NCBI GenBank assembly: GCA_007695305.1
Contig: REEA01000121.1
Coordinates: 1-36,576, forward strand
Source: Bacteroidia bacterium
GTDB lineage: Bacteria > Bacteroidota > Bacteroidia > Bacteroidales > UBA7960
Reading direction: 5' to 3'
Length of the DNA stretch: 36,576 bases
Each line of letters opens with the position of its first letter. Positions within the stretch are counted from its first letter, which is position 1. Of this stretch, positions 28,174-36,576 are shown piece by piece. The translations under genes and the position numbers were made by a program. Below the pieces are notes generated by a model. That model was not told where the DNA came from. It saw nothing but the letters and a program-made list of their open reading frames with translations, and did not search any database.

Positions 28174-31100
28174 CTATTCCCTGATGACTTTCAGGGTACT
28201 TACCGAACCATGTGCTTCACGAATCTGGAGCATGTAAGCTCCCGGCTTTAACATACTTACATCCAAAGTGATGTGCCTGCCGGTCATGGTCCACTCCATA
28301 ACCCGGCTCCCTGTTACATCAACCAGAGTGAGCACCGCATCCCCATCATCGTGTTTCGACACATGGAGCCTGTCGCTAGCAGGGTTGGGATAAATCTGAA
28401 CGGCATGTGCCTGCGGCTGGTAAAGGTCTGTGGTGCTGACGGTATAATCAAAGGCAGCCACATCGCTGTATGTGTCATTCATGAAGGCAATCGCTTTGAT
28501 GCCGGTGTCTGTTTCTATGATGATGGGGTCATCAAACAGGGTGCTTTGGTTGTCGGGGTTTTGGCCATCAAGGGTATAAAAAATCTGGGCTCCGTCCGTA
28601 TCGGTATAAAGGTACACTTCCGTGCCCACCGGCACCTCCCCGGGTTCAGGTAAGGCATAAGGCATGGCTACGGTAAAGACATCCCGCACTTCCACATCGT
28701 CGATCTTGATCAGGTATTGCCCAACACTTTCGGTATGGCGAAAGGCAATGTAAATATCCTGCCCGGCATATTCATGAAGGGGAAACACCCGCTCAGAAAA
28801 AGCGGTATCCTTGGGCTGCAGCGTTTCGCTGTGCAGCAAATGGATAAACTGATCAAGCCGGTTGGTGGTGGCGGAAAGGTATAATTCATAATGCTCGTAG
28901 GGATAATTCACCGACTCCGTGGCGACCCAAAAGGCAAATTCCTGGTTCTCTCCCACTTCAATTTTTGGTGTTACCATCCAGTTGTCCGGCGTCAGGTCTC
29001 CAATGCCCCAAACATAGGAAAAGGAAATCGCTGTATGGAAACCATTATAGGGTGGGATGGCATTGCCATAACCCAACATCCAGTTAATTTCATCACCGTC
29101 CTCATCGTGAATCATCCAGCCATGCGGCGGAAACACTCCGCTTTCAAAGCCTTCAAAGCTGAAGGGATTCACATGTATAGAATGTCCCGACAAGGCAATT
29201 TCTGCCACGCCCCCATTGCTTTCAATGGTAAAGGTATCGGAAAAATCTCCGGACGAGAATGGTTCAAAACCCATGGAAAAATGGTATTCCTCACCGAAGG
29301 AAAGGGCTACTTCTTCAGCATCCAGGGTTGTGGTGAAGGAGTCGCCGTCGAAACCGGCGTTGCTTATGGTGAGCACATCCGATCCAAGGTTCCGCAAAAC
29401 AAACAGCTCCGAGTCAATCCAGGTATTGTTTGGGATATTACCTGCATTCCAGCTTTCAGCGCTTATCCAGATCACCGGTTCTGTGACTGTCTCACTTACC
29501 ATTATGTCGTCAATACCCATGGCTTTTGCATGATGCACATTGGCGTTGGTTGAGTGTCTGAACCGGATATGAATTTCTTCTCCCGAGAAGTCAGCCAGGG
29601 GCACCAGGCCGGGGAGGTAGGTTTCCATGGGTTCCGGCGCACTGAAGATGCCTCCTGTTATCCAGTTTTGTCCCAAATCGTTGCTGATTTCCACGTAGAG
29701 GCTGTCATGGCCGATTATTCTTGCGTCTTTATCAAAGATATTTCCATTTTTCCAATAGAACACCAGGTCAAAATCTTCACCTACAGGCATTTGCAATGGT
29801 GGGCTGATCAGGATCGCGTCCACCGGGTGGTTCCATGGCGCTTTGGCTGCAAAAACCCCTGAGTTGGCATCCATGCTGGTTTGCCAGTAGCCGTCCTGGT
29901 TGATCCATCCGGTGGGAGGCACCTGGCCTCCGTCTTCTTCAAAGCCCTCAAAAAACGGGAATTGGGAAACAGGGTCGTAAGCAATGGTGGTAAAGCTCCA
30001 CACCGGAACATCCAAAGCATCCCCGTAGGTATTATAGGGTACGATCTTCCAGTTGTAGTTGGTTTGATAATCCAGGGAAGGTGTTTTGAAGGTTCGTGAG
30101 GTGCCATTGTCGTGGCCGTTTACCACGTTCGAGGGTGGATCATCTGTTCCCACGTACACGCGGTAGCCATCGGCGAAGACTGATGGTGCCCATTGCAGGG
30201 TTTGTGTCACAAAGGCATTTTCGAAGCCGTCGGCAGGCACCGGTTGGCCGGCAGGATCGGGGGGTGTTTCCTGGTAAACGGGTGGTGTGATCACATAATC
30301 AAGATATACCCGGGGTGTGCCGCTGAAACCGATGTAATGCTGCCCCTCCACGAGATCGATGATATAGGGTTGAAAAGCCCTTGTAAGCTCCGGTGAAGCC
30401 AGGTCGGTCCAGGTTTCCATATCCGGGGAATAACTCACCGTTAACTCTCCATCCAGGAATTCCGCAGCATAAAAGATGAGCTGATCACCCTCCTGTATGT
30501 TGATTTTTGGGGTAACCAGCCGTCCCGGCTGACCCGGATGCTGCAGGGTGGCATTTCCGCCACCGATATAACCTCCGAAACCACGTCGTATCCAGCTGTT
30601 TTCATCCACATGCCACTCGACGGGCGGGAAAGTGGTCTCCTGGAAGGTTTCAATGATAGACATTTCATGCACGGCAAAACCTTCCAGGTACACCTGGAAA
30701 GGATTGTCAGGCATATTGCCGGTAAAACCGCCGTAACCTATATAATCACCCACTGCTTGGGGAGCAAACTGAATGTTGGCGGTCTGATAAGTGCCAGGAG
30801 CTATGGTGCCGGAAAAGCTGCTGCTATAAGGCAGGTCACCGGCATCAAAACCGCTAATTACCAAGTCATCAACCCCGGTGTTATAAATGGCAACCGATAT
30901 GGTTTTGGCCTCCTGCTCCCTGATATACTGATAATACAGCTGTGAAGGGACAACGGCTATGGCCGGACCATCAGGAATGTCATCAAACCACATCCGGATG
31001 TTTGGACGATAAGGCAGAATGGCACCGTCTAAGGGTGGATTGTTCACATCATAGCCGGGGCTGATATCTTTTGTGGCCAGGATACTCATGTTGCCGGGAG

Positions 31101-31581
31101 CGGGTGAAGAATAAAACTTTGAGTTGAGACGAAACCCGGGCGTGTTTTCCATGATCGCGATCAGAAGGTTGTCCTGATTGTTGTATTCGAAGGGAACAAT
31201 CAACGGGATCTCAACCCACCCGGGTTGATTCATCACCGGGAGCTGTCCGGCATATACCTCTACCAGCCCCGCTACTTTATACTCCGAAATACTGGTCCAT
31301 TCTGTATGTGCCATGTATACATTTATATGATCAGACCATTGCCGCCCTCCGTCATAATAATAGGCAATTTTGGTGATGCGCTTTCCTTCGATATCAATTT
31401 CGTCCTGTAAAAAGATGCTTTGCGAATAGCTGTATGAATAGTAGGGATCGATGGGCAGACCTATGTCGTCGAGCTGGTCATCGCCAATCTCGATATCGGG
31501 TGCCTGGGCGTGCAGTTTGCCGGCCGCGGCAATCATCAAAACAATGATCAAAAAAACAAAAAACGTCGGTTGATTCTTCAT
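28174..31581 (-). CDS. Large secreted adhesin-like protein with type IX sorting domain
   Basis: A 1135-residue extracellular protein. It has a signal peptide (about 1-26, ending KLHAQA) and an N-terminal beta-sandwich region. An ASH-like/choice-of-anchor domain follows (about 210-305, VPSQLYYQYIREQEAKTISV). Repeated cleaved-adhesin/MAM-like jelly-roll domains are marked by FEGFEE...PPTGW and IHIRFRHSTNANVHHAKAMGIDDI. A fibronectin III-like domain lies between them (PVPADGFENAFVTQTLQWAP). A chitobiase C-terminal-like segment (IFYTLDGQNPDNQST) and a type A Por sorting domain (YPNPASDRLHV to the end) complete it. The sorting domain directs export through the type IX system and surface attachment or release. 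No catalytic domain is recognised, so adhesion or matrix binding is more likely than enzymatic work (inference). It is monocistronic. Confidence 0.87.
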   Translation of the reverse strand: MKNQPTFFVFLIIVLMIAAAGKLHAQAPDIEIGDDQLDDIGLPIDPYYSYSYSQSIFLQDEIDIEGKRITKIAYYYDGGRQWSDHINVYMAHTEWTSISEYKVAGLVEVYAGQLPVMNQPGWVEIPLIVPFEYNNQDNLLIAIMENTPGFRLNSKFYSSPAPGNMSILATKDISPGYDVNNPPLDGAILPYRPNIRMWFDDIPDGPAIAVVPSQLYYQYIREQEAKTISVAIYNTGVDDLVISGFDAGDLPYSSSFSGTIAPGTYQTANIQFAPQAVGDYIGYGGFTGNMPDNPFQVYLEGFAVHEMSIIETFQETTFPPVEWHVDENSWIRRGFGGYIGGGNATLQHPGQPGRLVTPKINIQEGDQLIFYAAEFLDGELTVSYSPDMETWTDLASPELTRAFQPYIIDLVEGQHYIGFSGTPRVYLDYVITPPVYQETPPDPAGQPVPADGFENAFVTQTLQWAPSVFADGYRVYVGTDDPPSNVVNGHDNGTSRTFKTPSLDYQTNYNWKIVPYNTYGDALDVPVWSFTTIAYDPVSQFPFFEGFEEDGGQVPPTGWINQDGYWQTSMDANSGVFAAKAPWNHPVDAILISPPLQMPVGEDFDLVFYWKNGNIFDKDARIIGHDSLYVEISNDLGQNWITGGIFSAPEPMETYLPGLVPLADFSGEEIHIRFRHSTNANVHHAKAMGIDDIMVSETVTEPVIWISAESWNAGNIPNNTWIDSELFVLRNLGSDVLTISNAGFDGDSFTTTLDAEEVALSFGEEYHFSMGFEPFSSGDFSDTFTIESNGGVAEIALSGHSIHVNPFSFEGFESGVFPPHGWMIHDEDGDEINWMLGYGNAIPPYNGFHTAISFSYVWGIGDLTPDNWMVTPKIEVGENQEFAFWVATESVNYPYEHYELYLSATTNRLDQFIHLLHSETLQPKDTAFSERVFPLHEYAGQDIYIAFRHTESVGQYLIKIDDVEVRDVFTVAMPYALPEPGEVPVGTEVYLYTDTDGAQIFYTLDGQNPDNQSTLFDDPIIIETDTGIKAIAFMNDTYSDVAAFDYTVSTTDLYQPQAHAVQIYPNPASDRLHVSKHDDGDAVLTLVDVTGSRVMEWTMTGRHITLDVSMLKPGAYMLQIREAHGSVSTLKVIRE

Positions 31582-31611
31582 TGATGTAAGATTTGTTATG
31601 GTTTATGTTGT

Positions 31612-31619
31612 CAAAAATA
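31612..31619 (-). promoter_or_regulatory. Promoter of the type IX-secreted protein gene (TATTTTTG)
   Basis: TATTTTTG on the minus strand fits the TAnnTTTG -7 consensus and would begin transcription near 31604, about 23 nt before the ATG at 31581. Confidence 0.5.
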
Positions 31620-31680
31620 CGGAAATAAATTTTCCGGCAGCACGTTTTGCGCATGCAGCCCGATTATATAAATCGAAAAT

Positions 31681-32817
31681 TTATGCCGGTTTTGAAATCA
31701 AAAAATCCTTATAGTTTTCCTTGCTGATTATTTGAAAATCAGAGTTTGGATAGGCCTGTCGGAAACTTAAGGGTAGTTTCATTTTTTTTGAATCTGACCA
31801 CTTAAATTCAAAAGTATACAACTTACCATCGCGTTCTTCAATGTAATCAATCTCCTGCCGGGAGTGGGTTCTCCAAAAATACGCGTTTACGTGTACATTT
31901 CTGTAATGATTGTGTTTGCGTCGTTCGGCAACCAGGAAGTTTTCCCATAATTGCCCTATGTCATTTCTAAGTGATAATTCATTGAAATTATTGATGATGC
32001 TGTTGCGTATTCCCAAATCGAAAAAGTAGATTTTTCTGCTTTTTTTTATTTCATTACGCAGGTTGCGGCTCAATGCACCTAACCTGAACACTATGAATGA
32101 CTTCTCAAGCAAATCAATATAGCGTTCAACAGTTTGAGAATCCAACCCACATGTTTTTCCCAATTCATTATAGGAAACTTCTGAGCCGATCTGGAATGCA
32201 AGTGCCCTGAGCAAATTTTCAAGCTTCACAGGTTTTTTCAGATTTTCCCATGTAAGAATATCTTTATAAAGATAACTATCCGTAAGCTGAACTAAAATAT
32301 CCCTTCTTTCCTGCTGGTGATTAACCACATCGGGATAACAGCCAAAAATGAGTCTGTCTTCCAACAGCCGGCTTTCTTCCAATATTCCATTATGATTTGA
32401 CAATTCAGCTATGGATAATGGATATAGAAATAATTCCCATTTCCTGCCGGTCATAGGTTCATTAATCAGGTTGGCAAGCTCAAAAGATGATGAACCGGAG
32501 GCAATCAGTTGTATTGCAGGATAATTATCATGGATAAGTTTTAGTGTAAGCCCGATATTTTCTATGCGTTGGGCTTCGTCAATGATTACCAGGGTATTGT
32601 TGCCAATCAGGTTTTTAAGTCTGGTGGATGTTGTATTGGACAGCATTTGCCTTACATCGGGCTCATCGGCATTAAACCATTTTGCAGGAACATCAATCTC
32701 ATTGCTGATTTTTTGCAATAACGTTGTTTTCCCGCTTTGTCTCGGTCCCAGAAGGATAATAGTTTTTCCTTGGAATAATTTCCTTGTAATTGTGCTTTCG
32801 TGAATTCGGTTGATCAT
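31681..32817 (-). CDS. AAA-family ATPase with DUF4143 domain
   Basis: A 378-residue protein. Its N-terminal AAA_14-type ATPase domain has Walker A LLGPRQSGKTTLLQ and Walker B TLVIIDEAQRI, followed by a central winged-helix-like region (YNELGKTCGLDSQTVERYIDLLEKS). The C-terminal DUF4143 part ends in QEIDYIEERDGKLYTFEFKWS. That pattern is typical of a PD-(D/E)xK nuclease-like fold. Such proteins are widespread, often in mobile or phase-variable contexts, and their function is unknown. ATG at 32817 is preferred to a TTG-started extension to 32835. The gene is clearly richer in A and T than its neighbours, has no partner gene, and is preceded by a 46-bp near-palindrome, which suggests horizontal acquisition. 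Confidence 0.88.
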   Translation of the reverse strand: MINRIHESTITRKLFQGKTIILLGPRQSGKTTLLQKISNEIDVPAKWFNADEPDVRQMLSNTTSTRLKNLIGNNTLVIIDEAQRIENIGLTLKLIHDNYPAIQLIASGSSSFELANLINEPMTGRKWELFLYPLSIAELSNHNGILEESRLLEDRLIFGCYPDVVNHQQERRDILVQLTDSYLYKDILTWENLKKPVKLENLLRALAFQIGSEVSYNELGKTCGLDSQTVERYIDLLEKSFIVFRLGALSRNLRNEIKKSRKIYFFDLGIRNSIINNFNELSLRNDIGQLWENFLVAERRKHNHYRNVHVNAYFWRTHSRQEIDYIEERDGKLYTFEFKWSDSKKMKLPLSFRQAYPNSDFQIISKENYKDFLISKPA

Positions 32818-32848
32818 GGGATGATTTTTGTTCAAAATTATGAATTTT

Positions 32849-32894
32849 CCGACTCAAATCGAAATTTTCATATGAATTTTCCGATTTGAGTCGG
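32849..32894. promoter_or_regulatory. 46-bp near-perfect palindrome upstream of the AAA/DUF4143 gene
   Basis: Outer arms CCGACTCAAATCG (32849-32861) and CGATTTGAGTCGG (32882-32894) are perfectly inverted. The inner 20 nt are also nearly symmetrical around CATATG (32869-32874). GAATTTTCCGA occurs twice as a direct repeat across it. It sits 32 nt before the ATG and could be an operator for the gene, a recombination site, or the footprint of a mobile element. No T tract follows, so it is not a typical terminator. Confidence 0.6.
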
Positions 32895-32934
32895 TGTTTT
32901 TATAATTTTTCGGGTTTTGCTCTTTCTCTATTAA

Positions 32935-32965
32935 CTCGTCAGACGACTTTAAGTCGGCAGACGAG
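32935..32965. repeat. Inverted repeat spanning the RND gene stop codon
   Basis: CTCGTC (32935-32940) and GACGAG (32960-32965) enclose an inner CGACTT-T-AAGTCG pairing. The element covers the TAA stop of the RND gene and has no T tract on the minus strand. It may stabilise the 3' end of the message or act as a weak terminator. Confidence 0.45.
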
Positions 32966-35900
32966 CAGGTTTACTTTTGCCGGCTTTGGCTCCCAACCTC
33001 AAAAACACCGGAAAAAAGAAGAACACCCCCAGCAATGAAAACACCAGCCCACCCATGGTACCGGCAGCAAAGGCAAACCAGAATGGTTCGCGCTGCCCGA
33101 TAACAAAGGGGATAAGGCCGATCACCGTAGAACTTATGGTAAGCAGTACCGGGGTAATTTTGTATTGAAAAGCTTTTAGGTAGAGTGTTTGCAGGTTGCG
33201 GCCTGGTTGGGAATTTCGGAAGTTGTTGAAGTCATTCAGAATATACAACCCGGCATTTACGGCCAGTCCGCTGAGCAAAATAAACGCGGCCCATCCTCCC
33301 TGGTCGAAGTTGAGTTCAAACAGGTAAAAGGTAAGGAACAAACCTGCAAAGGATATGGGAATCAGTCCTATCACGGCAAGAGGTTGTAACAGCGACTCCA
33401 GCAAGATGGCGCACACAAAATAAATGATGGCGATCACCAGGAAAATAAGCAGATATTGTCTGCTTTTTTCATCGTGCCAGCTCCATTGCTGGGCTCTTGC
33501 CCTGTAACCCAGCGGCAACAGAGTATTCATTTCGTCAATGAGCTGACTACGCACCCTTTCTTCCAGTATATGGGGCCCCAGGAAGTTAAAATTAACCGTA
33601 AGCCGATACTCCTGGTTAAACTTGAAGATATCGTTGCCCATGGCTCGTTTTTCAAGACTGATCAATCCGGAAGTTTTATGGTCGCTGCCGGCAATATGCA
33701 ACGGAATGTTTTCCATATCCCAGACAGTGTAGCTGAGATGGTTATCGGATATAAGCCTCACGGGCAAAGGCCTGTTCTGGTGAAAAACCGATGGCCCGTG
33801 ACGATACATGACTTTCTCATTCAGTGCACCGAAAACATCAGCCAGTGTGAGCTTACGCAGTGCCATATGCTGGTGATGGGGTTGCAGAAAAAATTCCATA
33901 CGCGTAATGCTGCGATAAGGGTCGCCACCCAAAATCCGCGGATTACTCACCCTGGGATTATCCTTGGCCTTGTCAATGAGTATTTCTGCATACCTGTAAA
34001 GCATATCATAATTGTAGCCTTCCAGGATGATATGGCTGCTGCCTCCACCAGTCCGCAGCACATTGCTGAAACCCTGCCCAACGCCCCACACGCTCCACTC
34101 AGCCCCGCCAATGCTTACGGCTTTACGTATGATCTGACCCTGCAAAACATGAGGGAAGCTGCCTCTGTCGTATTGGGGTTTAAAAAGAATGGTAATCATG
34201 CTGTTATCGGGAGAGGTAACACGCGACTGGTATTGTTCGATCTGTGGAAAGCCTGCCAGGAAATGTTCCATTTGCAACACAGCTTCGTTAAGCTGATGAA
34301 TGGTAGCTCCATCGGGCATTTGACCGCGCACGTAAAGGGTGGTCCTTTCCGGGTCGGTAAAGTAAGAGCGTTCGAAGACAAAACGCGAGAAAAGCCTGAA
34401 TGAGCCTCCCAGTATCTTTTCTGCAGAGTTTTTGAGTTTTAGCTGGTAAAAGGAACTGCCGATGGTAGTATTATAGATACTCGCGGCCCTGCTTTCTCCC
34501 TCAACACTGGAAGGCAGCAAATGCACCGGAATACCGAATCCCAAAATAATTATCAGAAACATCAGCCACCTGAATCTTCTGATCAGGGATAGGGTGCGGA
34601 AATATACCGTGACTGCCTTTGCCTTTCTTCGCAGGGTCTTTTGTGATTGCCTGCGCGCATGGTTGTCTATCCTGATCTTTGTCATCAATGCAGGAATAAA
34701 AAACCAGGCCACCAGCAATGAAAGAGCCAGGTTAACCAGTACTACGGCAGCAAAATCGCCCAATTGTGCCTGTTGCTGGCTGCTCAGCAGAAAGATTACC
34801 GACAACGATCCCAGCGTGGTAAAGGTTGCAGCAAGTATGGCCAGGAAAACCTTTTTATTTCCCTGGTGGCGCATGTGCTCAATCATTACAATGCTATTGT
34901 CGATAATAATACCAAAGGAAACGGTTATCCCAGCCAGTGAGTAAAGATGTATTTCAATGTTAAATAAATGGTACCAAGCTACAGCAAGCAGCAAATTGGC
35001 CAATACCGTTATGCCGATCATCAGCAAATACTTTACACGGCGCGAAATCAGTATTACAAATACCATAAGTATGGTAAATGAAAGCAGCATGCGGTACCCC
35101 ACCCTTCGGAGGTCTTTGCGAATAAAATCCGTATCATCATAGGTAAGGATCACCTGCCATCCGGGGGGCATCTGTTGTCCGAGCTGATCTATTGCGTTGC
35201 GTACCTGGCCGGCCAACCTGATCTGGTTTGCTCCCTGCTGAGCCAAAACGGTCATCATAAGCGTAGTTTGACCATTTATACGGTAATAGCTGCGGGCTTC
35301 AGCCTCCACCAATTGGGTTGTTGCCACATCCTCCAGAAAAACCATTTTGCCGTGTGCCTGCCCAACAGGGATATGCTGCCACATATTTTCTGTATTTTGC
35401 ACAGGCCGCAACATTACCGGTATCTTTATCTGTTCATTCCGGCTGTAGCGATCAGGCGCACCCATGCCCAAAAAGTTTTCTCCAAAATGATTCTGAAGCG
35501 CATTCACAAGCTGGCCGGATGTGAGTCCCAGCATTTCCAGCTTTCGTGTATCGTAGATCAATTGATATTCTTTTGGGTTTACCCCGAAAAAATTGAGCTG
35601 GTCAACCCCCTTTATCTGGGAAACGCGAGGCAAAACATACCCCTCAATATAATCGGCAATTACATGTGACGACTCCGGCGCAAGCACCGTATAGATAAGC
35701 ATTGGGGTATTTCGTCCCACGGCCCGGTTCACCGACACCTGTGGATAGCTCACACCATCAGGAAGTCCGGGATACAAACGCCGGATGCGCGAGGCAATTT
35801 CGAAACGTGCCATTTCCATGTCCACTCCTTTTTTGAAGCGAACATCAATTTGCCCGCGCCCACGTGATGAAACCGAATTGATCTCCTCCACATTGGACAA

Positions 35901-36095
35901 TGTGGCCAGACTCCCTTCAATAACAGATGTAACCTCCCGCTCCACATTGATGGCCGGCACCCCGGGCCATGAAAAAGAAATACGCATGGAAGGCAGTGTG
36001 GCCGATGGATGCAACTGCACTCCCAACCCGGGCACCAGCACCAAACCCACAAGCATGAGGGCGGTGAAGATGATTATGAGGGGGAAGGGGCGCAT
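32949..36095 (-). CDS. RND family efflux permease (AcrB/CusA superfamily)
   Basis: A 1048-residue inner-membrane proton-driven pump, the length of full RND permeases. It has TM1 at the extreme N-terminus (PLIIIFTALMLVGLVLVPG), a periplasmic porter loop starting PSMRISFSWPGVPAINVEREVTSVIEG, TM2-TM6 around residues 335-470, a second large loop, and TM8-TM12 at the end (LLIFLVIAIIYFVCAILLESL onward). TM4 contains ITVSFGIIIDNSIVMIEH, with one Asp retained in the proton-relay site and Asn at the next position, a pattern more like the CusA/heavy-metal or Bacteroidota-specific groups than AcrB. The substrate cannot be told. No membrane-fusion or TolC-like gene is visible on either side in this window, which is unusual. 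Confidence 0.9.
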   Translation of the reverse strand: MRPFPLIIIFTALMLVGLVLVPGLGVQLHPSATLPSMRISFSWPGVPAINVEREVTSVIEGSLATLSNVEEINSVSSRGRGQIDVRFKKGVDMEMARFEIASRIRRLYPGLPDGVSYPQVSVNRAVGRNTPMLIYTVLAPESSHVIADYIEGYVLPRVSQIKGVDQLNFFGVNPKEYQLIYDTRKLEMLGLTSGQLVNALQNHFGENFLGMGAPDRYSRNEQIKIPVMLRPVQNTENMWQHIPVGQAHGKMVFLEDVATTQLVEAEARSYYRINGQTTLMMTVLAQQGANQIRLAGQVRNAIDQLGQQMPPGWQVILTYDDTDFIRKDLRRVGYRMLLSFTILMVFVILISRRVKYLLMIGITVLANLLLAVAWYHLFNIEIHLYSLAGITVSFGIIIDNSIVMIEHMRHQGNKKVFLAILAATFTTLGSLSVIFLLSSQQQAQLGDFAAVVLVNLALSLLVAWFFIPALMTKIRIDNHARRQSQKTLRRKAKAVTVYFRTLSLIRRFRWLMFLIIILGFGIPVHLLPSSVEGESRAASIYNTTIGSSFYQLKLKNSAEKILGGSFRLFSRFVFERSYFTDPERTTLYVRGQMPDGATIHQLNEAVLQMEHFLAGFPQIEQYQSRVTSPDNSMITILFKPQYDRGSFPHVLQGQIIRKAVSIGGAEWSVWGVGQGFSNVLRTGGGSSHIILEGYNYDMLYRYAEILIDKAKDNPRVSNPRILGGDPYRSITRMEFFLQPHHQHMALRKLTLADVFGALNEKVMYRHGPSVFHQNRPLPVRLISDNHLSYTVWDMENIPLHIAGSDHKTSGLISLEKRAMGNDIFKFNQEYRLTVNFNFLGPHILEERVRSQLIDEMNTLLPLGYRARAQQWSWHDEKSRQYLLIFLVIAIIYFVCAILLESLLQPLAVIGLIPISFAGLFLTFYLFELNFDQGGWAAFILLSGLAVNAGLYILNDFNNFRNSQPGRNLQTLYLKAFQYKITPVLLTISSTVIGLIPFVIGQREPFWFAFAAGTMGGLVFSLLGVFFFFPVFLRLGAKAGKSKPARLPT

Positions 36096-36099
36096 TTGG

Positions 36100-36180
36100 G
36101 GAGTTGAGAGTTAGGAGTTAAGAGTTTAGAGTTTTGAGTTTATAGTTTTAGAGTGTTGGGTTTTAGTTATTGGGTGTTGA
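36100..36180. repeat. Degenerate GAGTTTA tandem repeats
   Basis: The 5' flank of the RND gene is made of imperfect GAGTT/GAGTTTA units (GAGTTAGGAGTTAAGAGTTT and following). Such low-complexity G/T-rich blocks are frequent between Bacteroidota genes. No promoter is evident within it. Confidence 0.5.
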
Positions 36181-36253
36181 AGGATTGGTTGTGTGGTTGT
36201 TAGAGATTGTTGTATCATGTATTTCTATTTTTGGGAATGTTCAGTTAAGTGTG

Positions 36254-36576
36254 TCATTTTTTTGGTTTTTTTTCGCTTTGCCTGGCTTTTACTGTTTTGA
36301 TAGTGGAAATAAGAATTGCTATCAGTTCACTGCAATCTTTTTGCAAGCTTGTAAACAATTGTGTTTCTATATACCCGGTATCATGAAGTAGCGACAACCA
36401 GTAATCTGTTTCATTGGCCTCTTTCAAAGCTATCTGTAGTTTGTTTAAATAATCAGCGTCACTTTGTCCGTATTGTGCTTCGCGCACCATAGCACCAACA
36501 GAGGTTCCACTTCTCAGCACCTGGCGGCTAAGCGTAAATTCCTTTTTCTGTTCCTGCAGAAATTGCATCAGCCTTA
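36254..36576 (-). CDS. Four-helix-bundle protein (S23/IVP-like), 5' end beyond window
   Basis: The visible 107 codons encode a four-helix-bundle protein of the group related to 23S rRNA intervening-sequence proteins. Recognisable segments are FTLSRQVLRSGTSVGAMVREA and KLQIALKEANETDYWLSLL, then the final helix with LISTIKTVK. Family members usually start about 15-20 residues earlier with an aromatic-rich helix. The frame stays open to the window edge (RLMQFLQEQ, matching the RLYKFLQ-like pattern), so the gene is probably truncated by the edge rather than starting at the ATG at 36568. Function is unknown for those not embedded in rRNA genes. Confidence 0.85.
   Translation of the reverse strand, partial: RLMQFLQEQKKEFTLSRQVLRSGTSVGAMVREAQYGQSDADYLNKLQIALKEANETDYWLSLLHDTGYIETQLFTSLQKDCSELIAILISTIKTVKARQSEKKPKK

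Noticed and set aside
32818-32835. TTG-started N-terminal extension of the AAA/DUF4143 protein
   Set aside because: Six extra residues from a TTG; ATG at 32817 begins the usual MINR start of this family.
33456-34403. 315-codon plus-strand frame within the RND gene
   Set aside because: Shadow of the RND permease; no family features.

Overview
The window looks like chromosomal DNA of a member of the Bacteroidota, probably Bacteroidales-like and at least partly anaerobic. The evidence is a secreted protein with a type IX (Por) C-terminal sorting domain, the Bacteroidota-only DUF6452/DUF6048 pair, several TAnnTTTG -7 promoter elements, very few Shine-Dalgarno sequences, a pyruvate phosphate dikinase and dispersed ACACGGAT-type intergenic repeats. 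Most genes are ordinary housekeeping or metabolic genes in short transcription units on both strands. No rRNA, tRNA, CRISPR array, phage or insertion sequence was seen.

Layout. 1-3234: ppdK with promoter and terminator. 3251-6279: a histidine ammonia-lyase-like gene and hisS on the minus strand. 6280-10297: an AT-rich divergent region, a NYN-nuclease/cold-shock fusion, an rtcB RNA ligase and ychF. 10344-15693 (minus): an endonuclease/exonuclease/phosphatase-fold lipid-anchored or membrane protein, a DUF1338 (HglS-type) dioxygenase, a large FAD/Fe-S D-2-hydroxyacid dehydrogenase and an SRPBCC protein. HglS makes D-2-hydroxyglutarate and the YdiJ-type flavoprotein can oxidise it, so this looks like a two-step 2-oxoadipate to 2-oxoglutarate module. 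15837-19462: lolD, ligA and a tandem universal stress protein. 19575-22980 (minus): a cobalamin riboswitch, a BtuB-like TonB receptor, then DUF6452 and DUF6048.

23197-25393 (minus) is the most interesting part. An ArsM-like methyltransferase, a previously uncalled 36-residue peptide with a Cys-rich C-terminus, and a radical SAM/SPASM enzyme lie in that order behind a good promoter and an upstream terminator. This is the layout of a small RiPP (ribosomally made, post-translationally modified peptide) locus. I do not recognise it as a named family.

25504-36576: rocD, a SOUL heme-binding protein, an intergenic region with two large inverted repeats, a 1135-residue type IX-secreted adhesin-like protein, an AT-rich AAA/DUF4143 ATPase preceded by a 46-bp near-palindrome, an RND efflux permease without visible partner genes, and a four-helix-bundle protein cut by the window edge.
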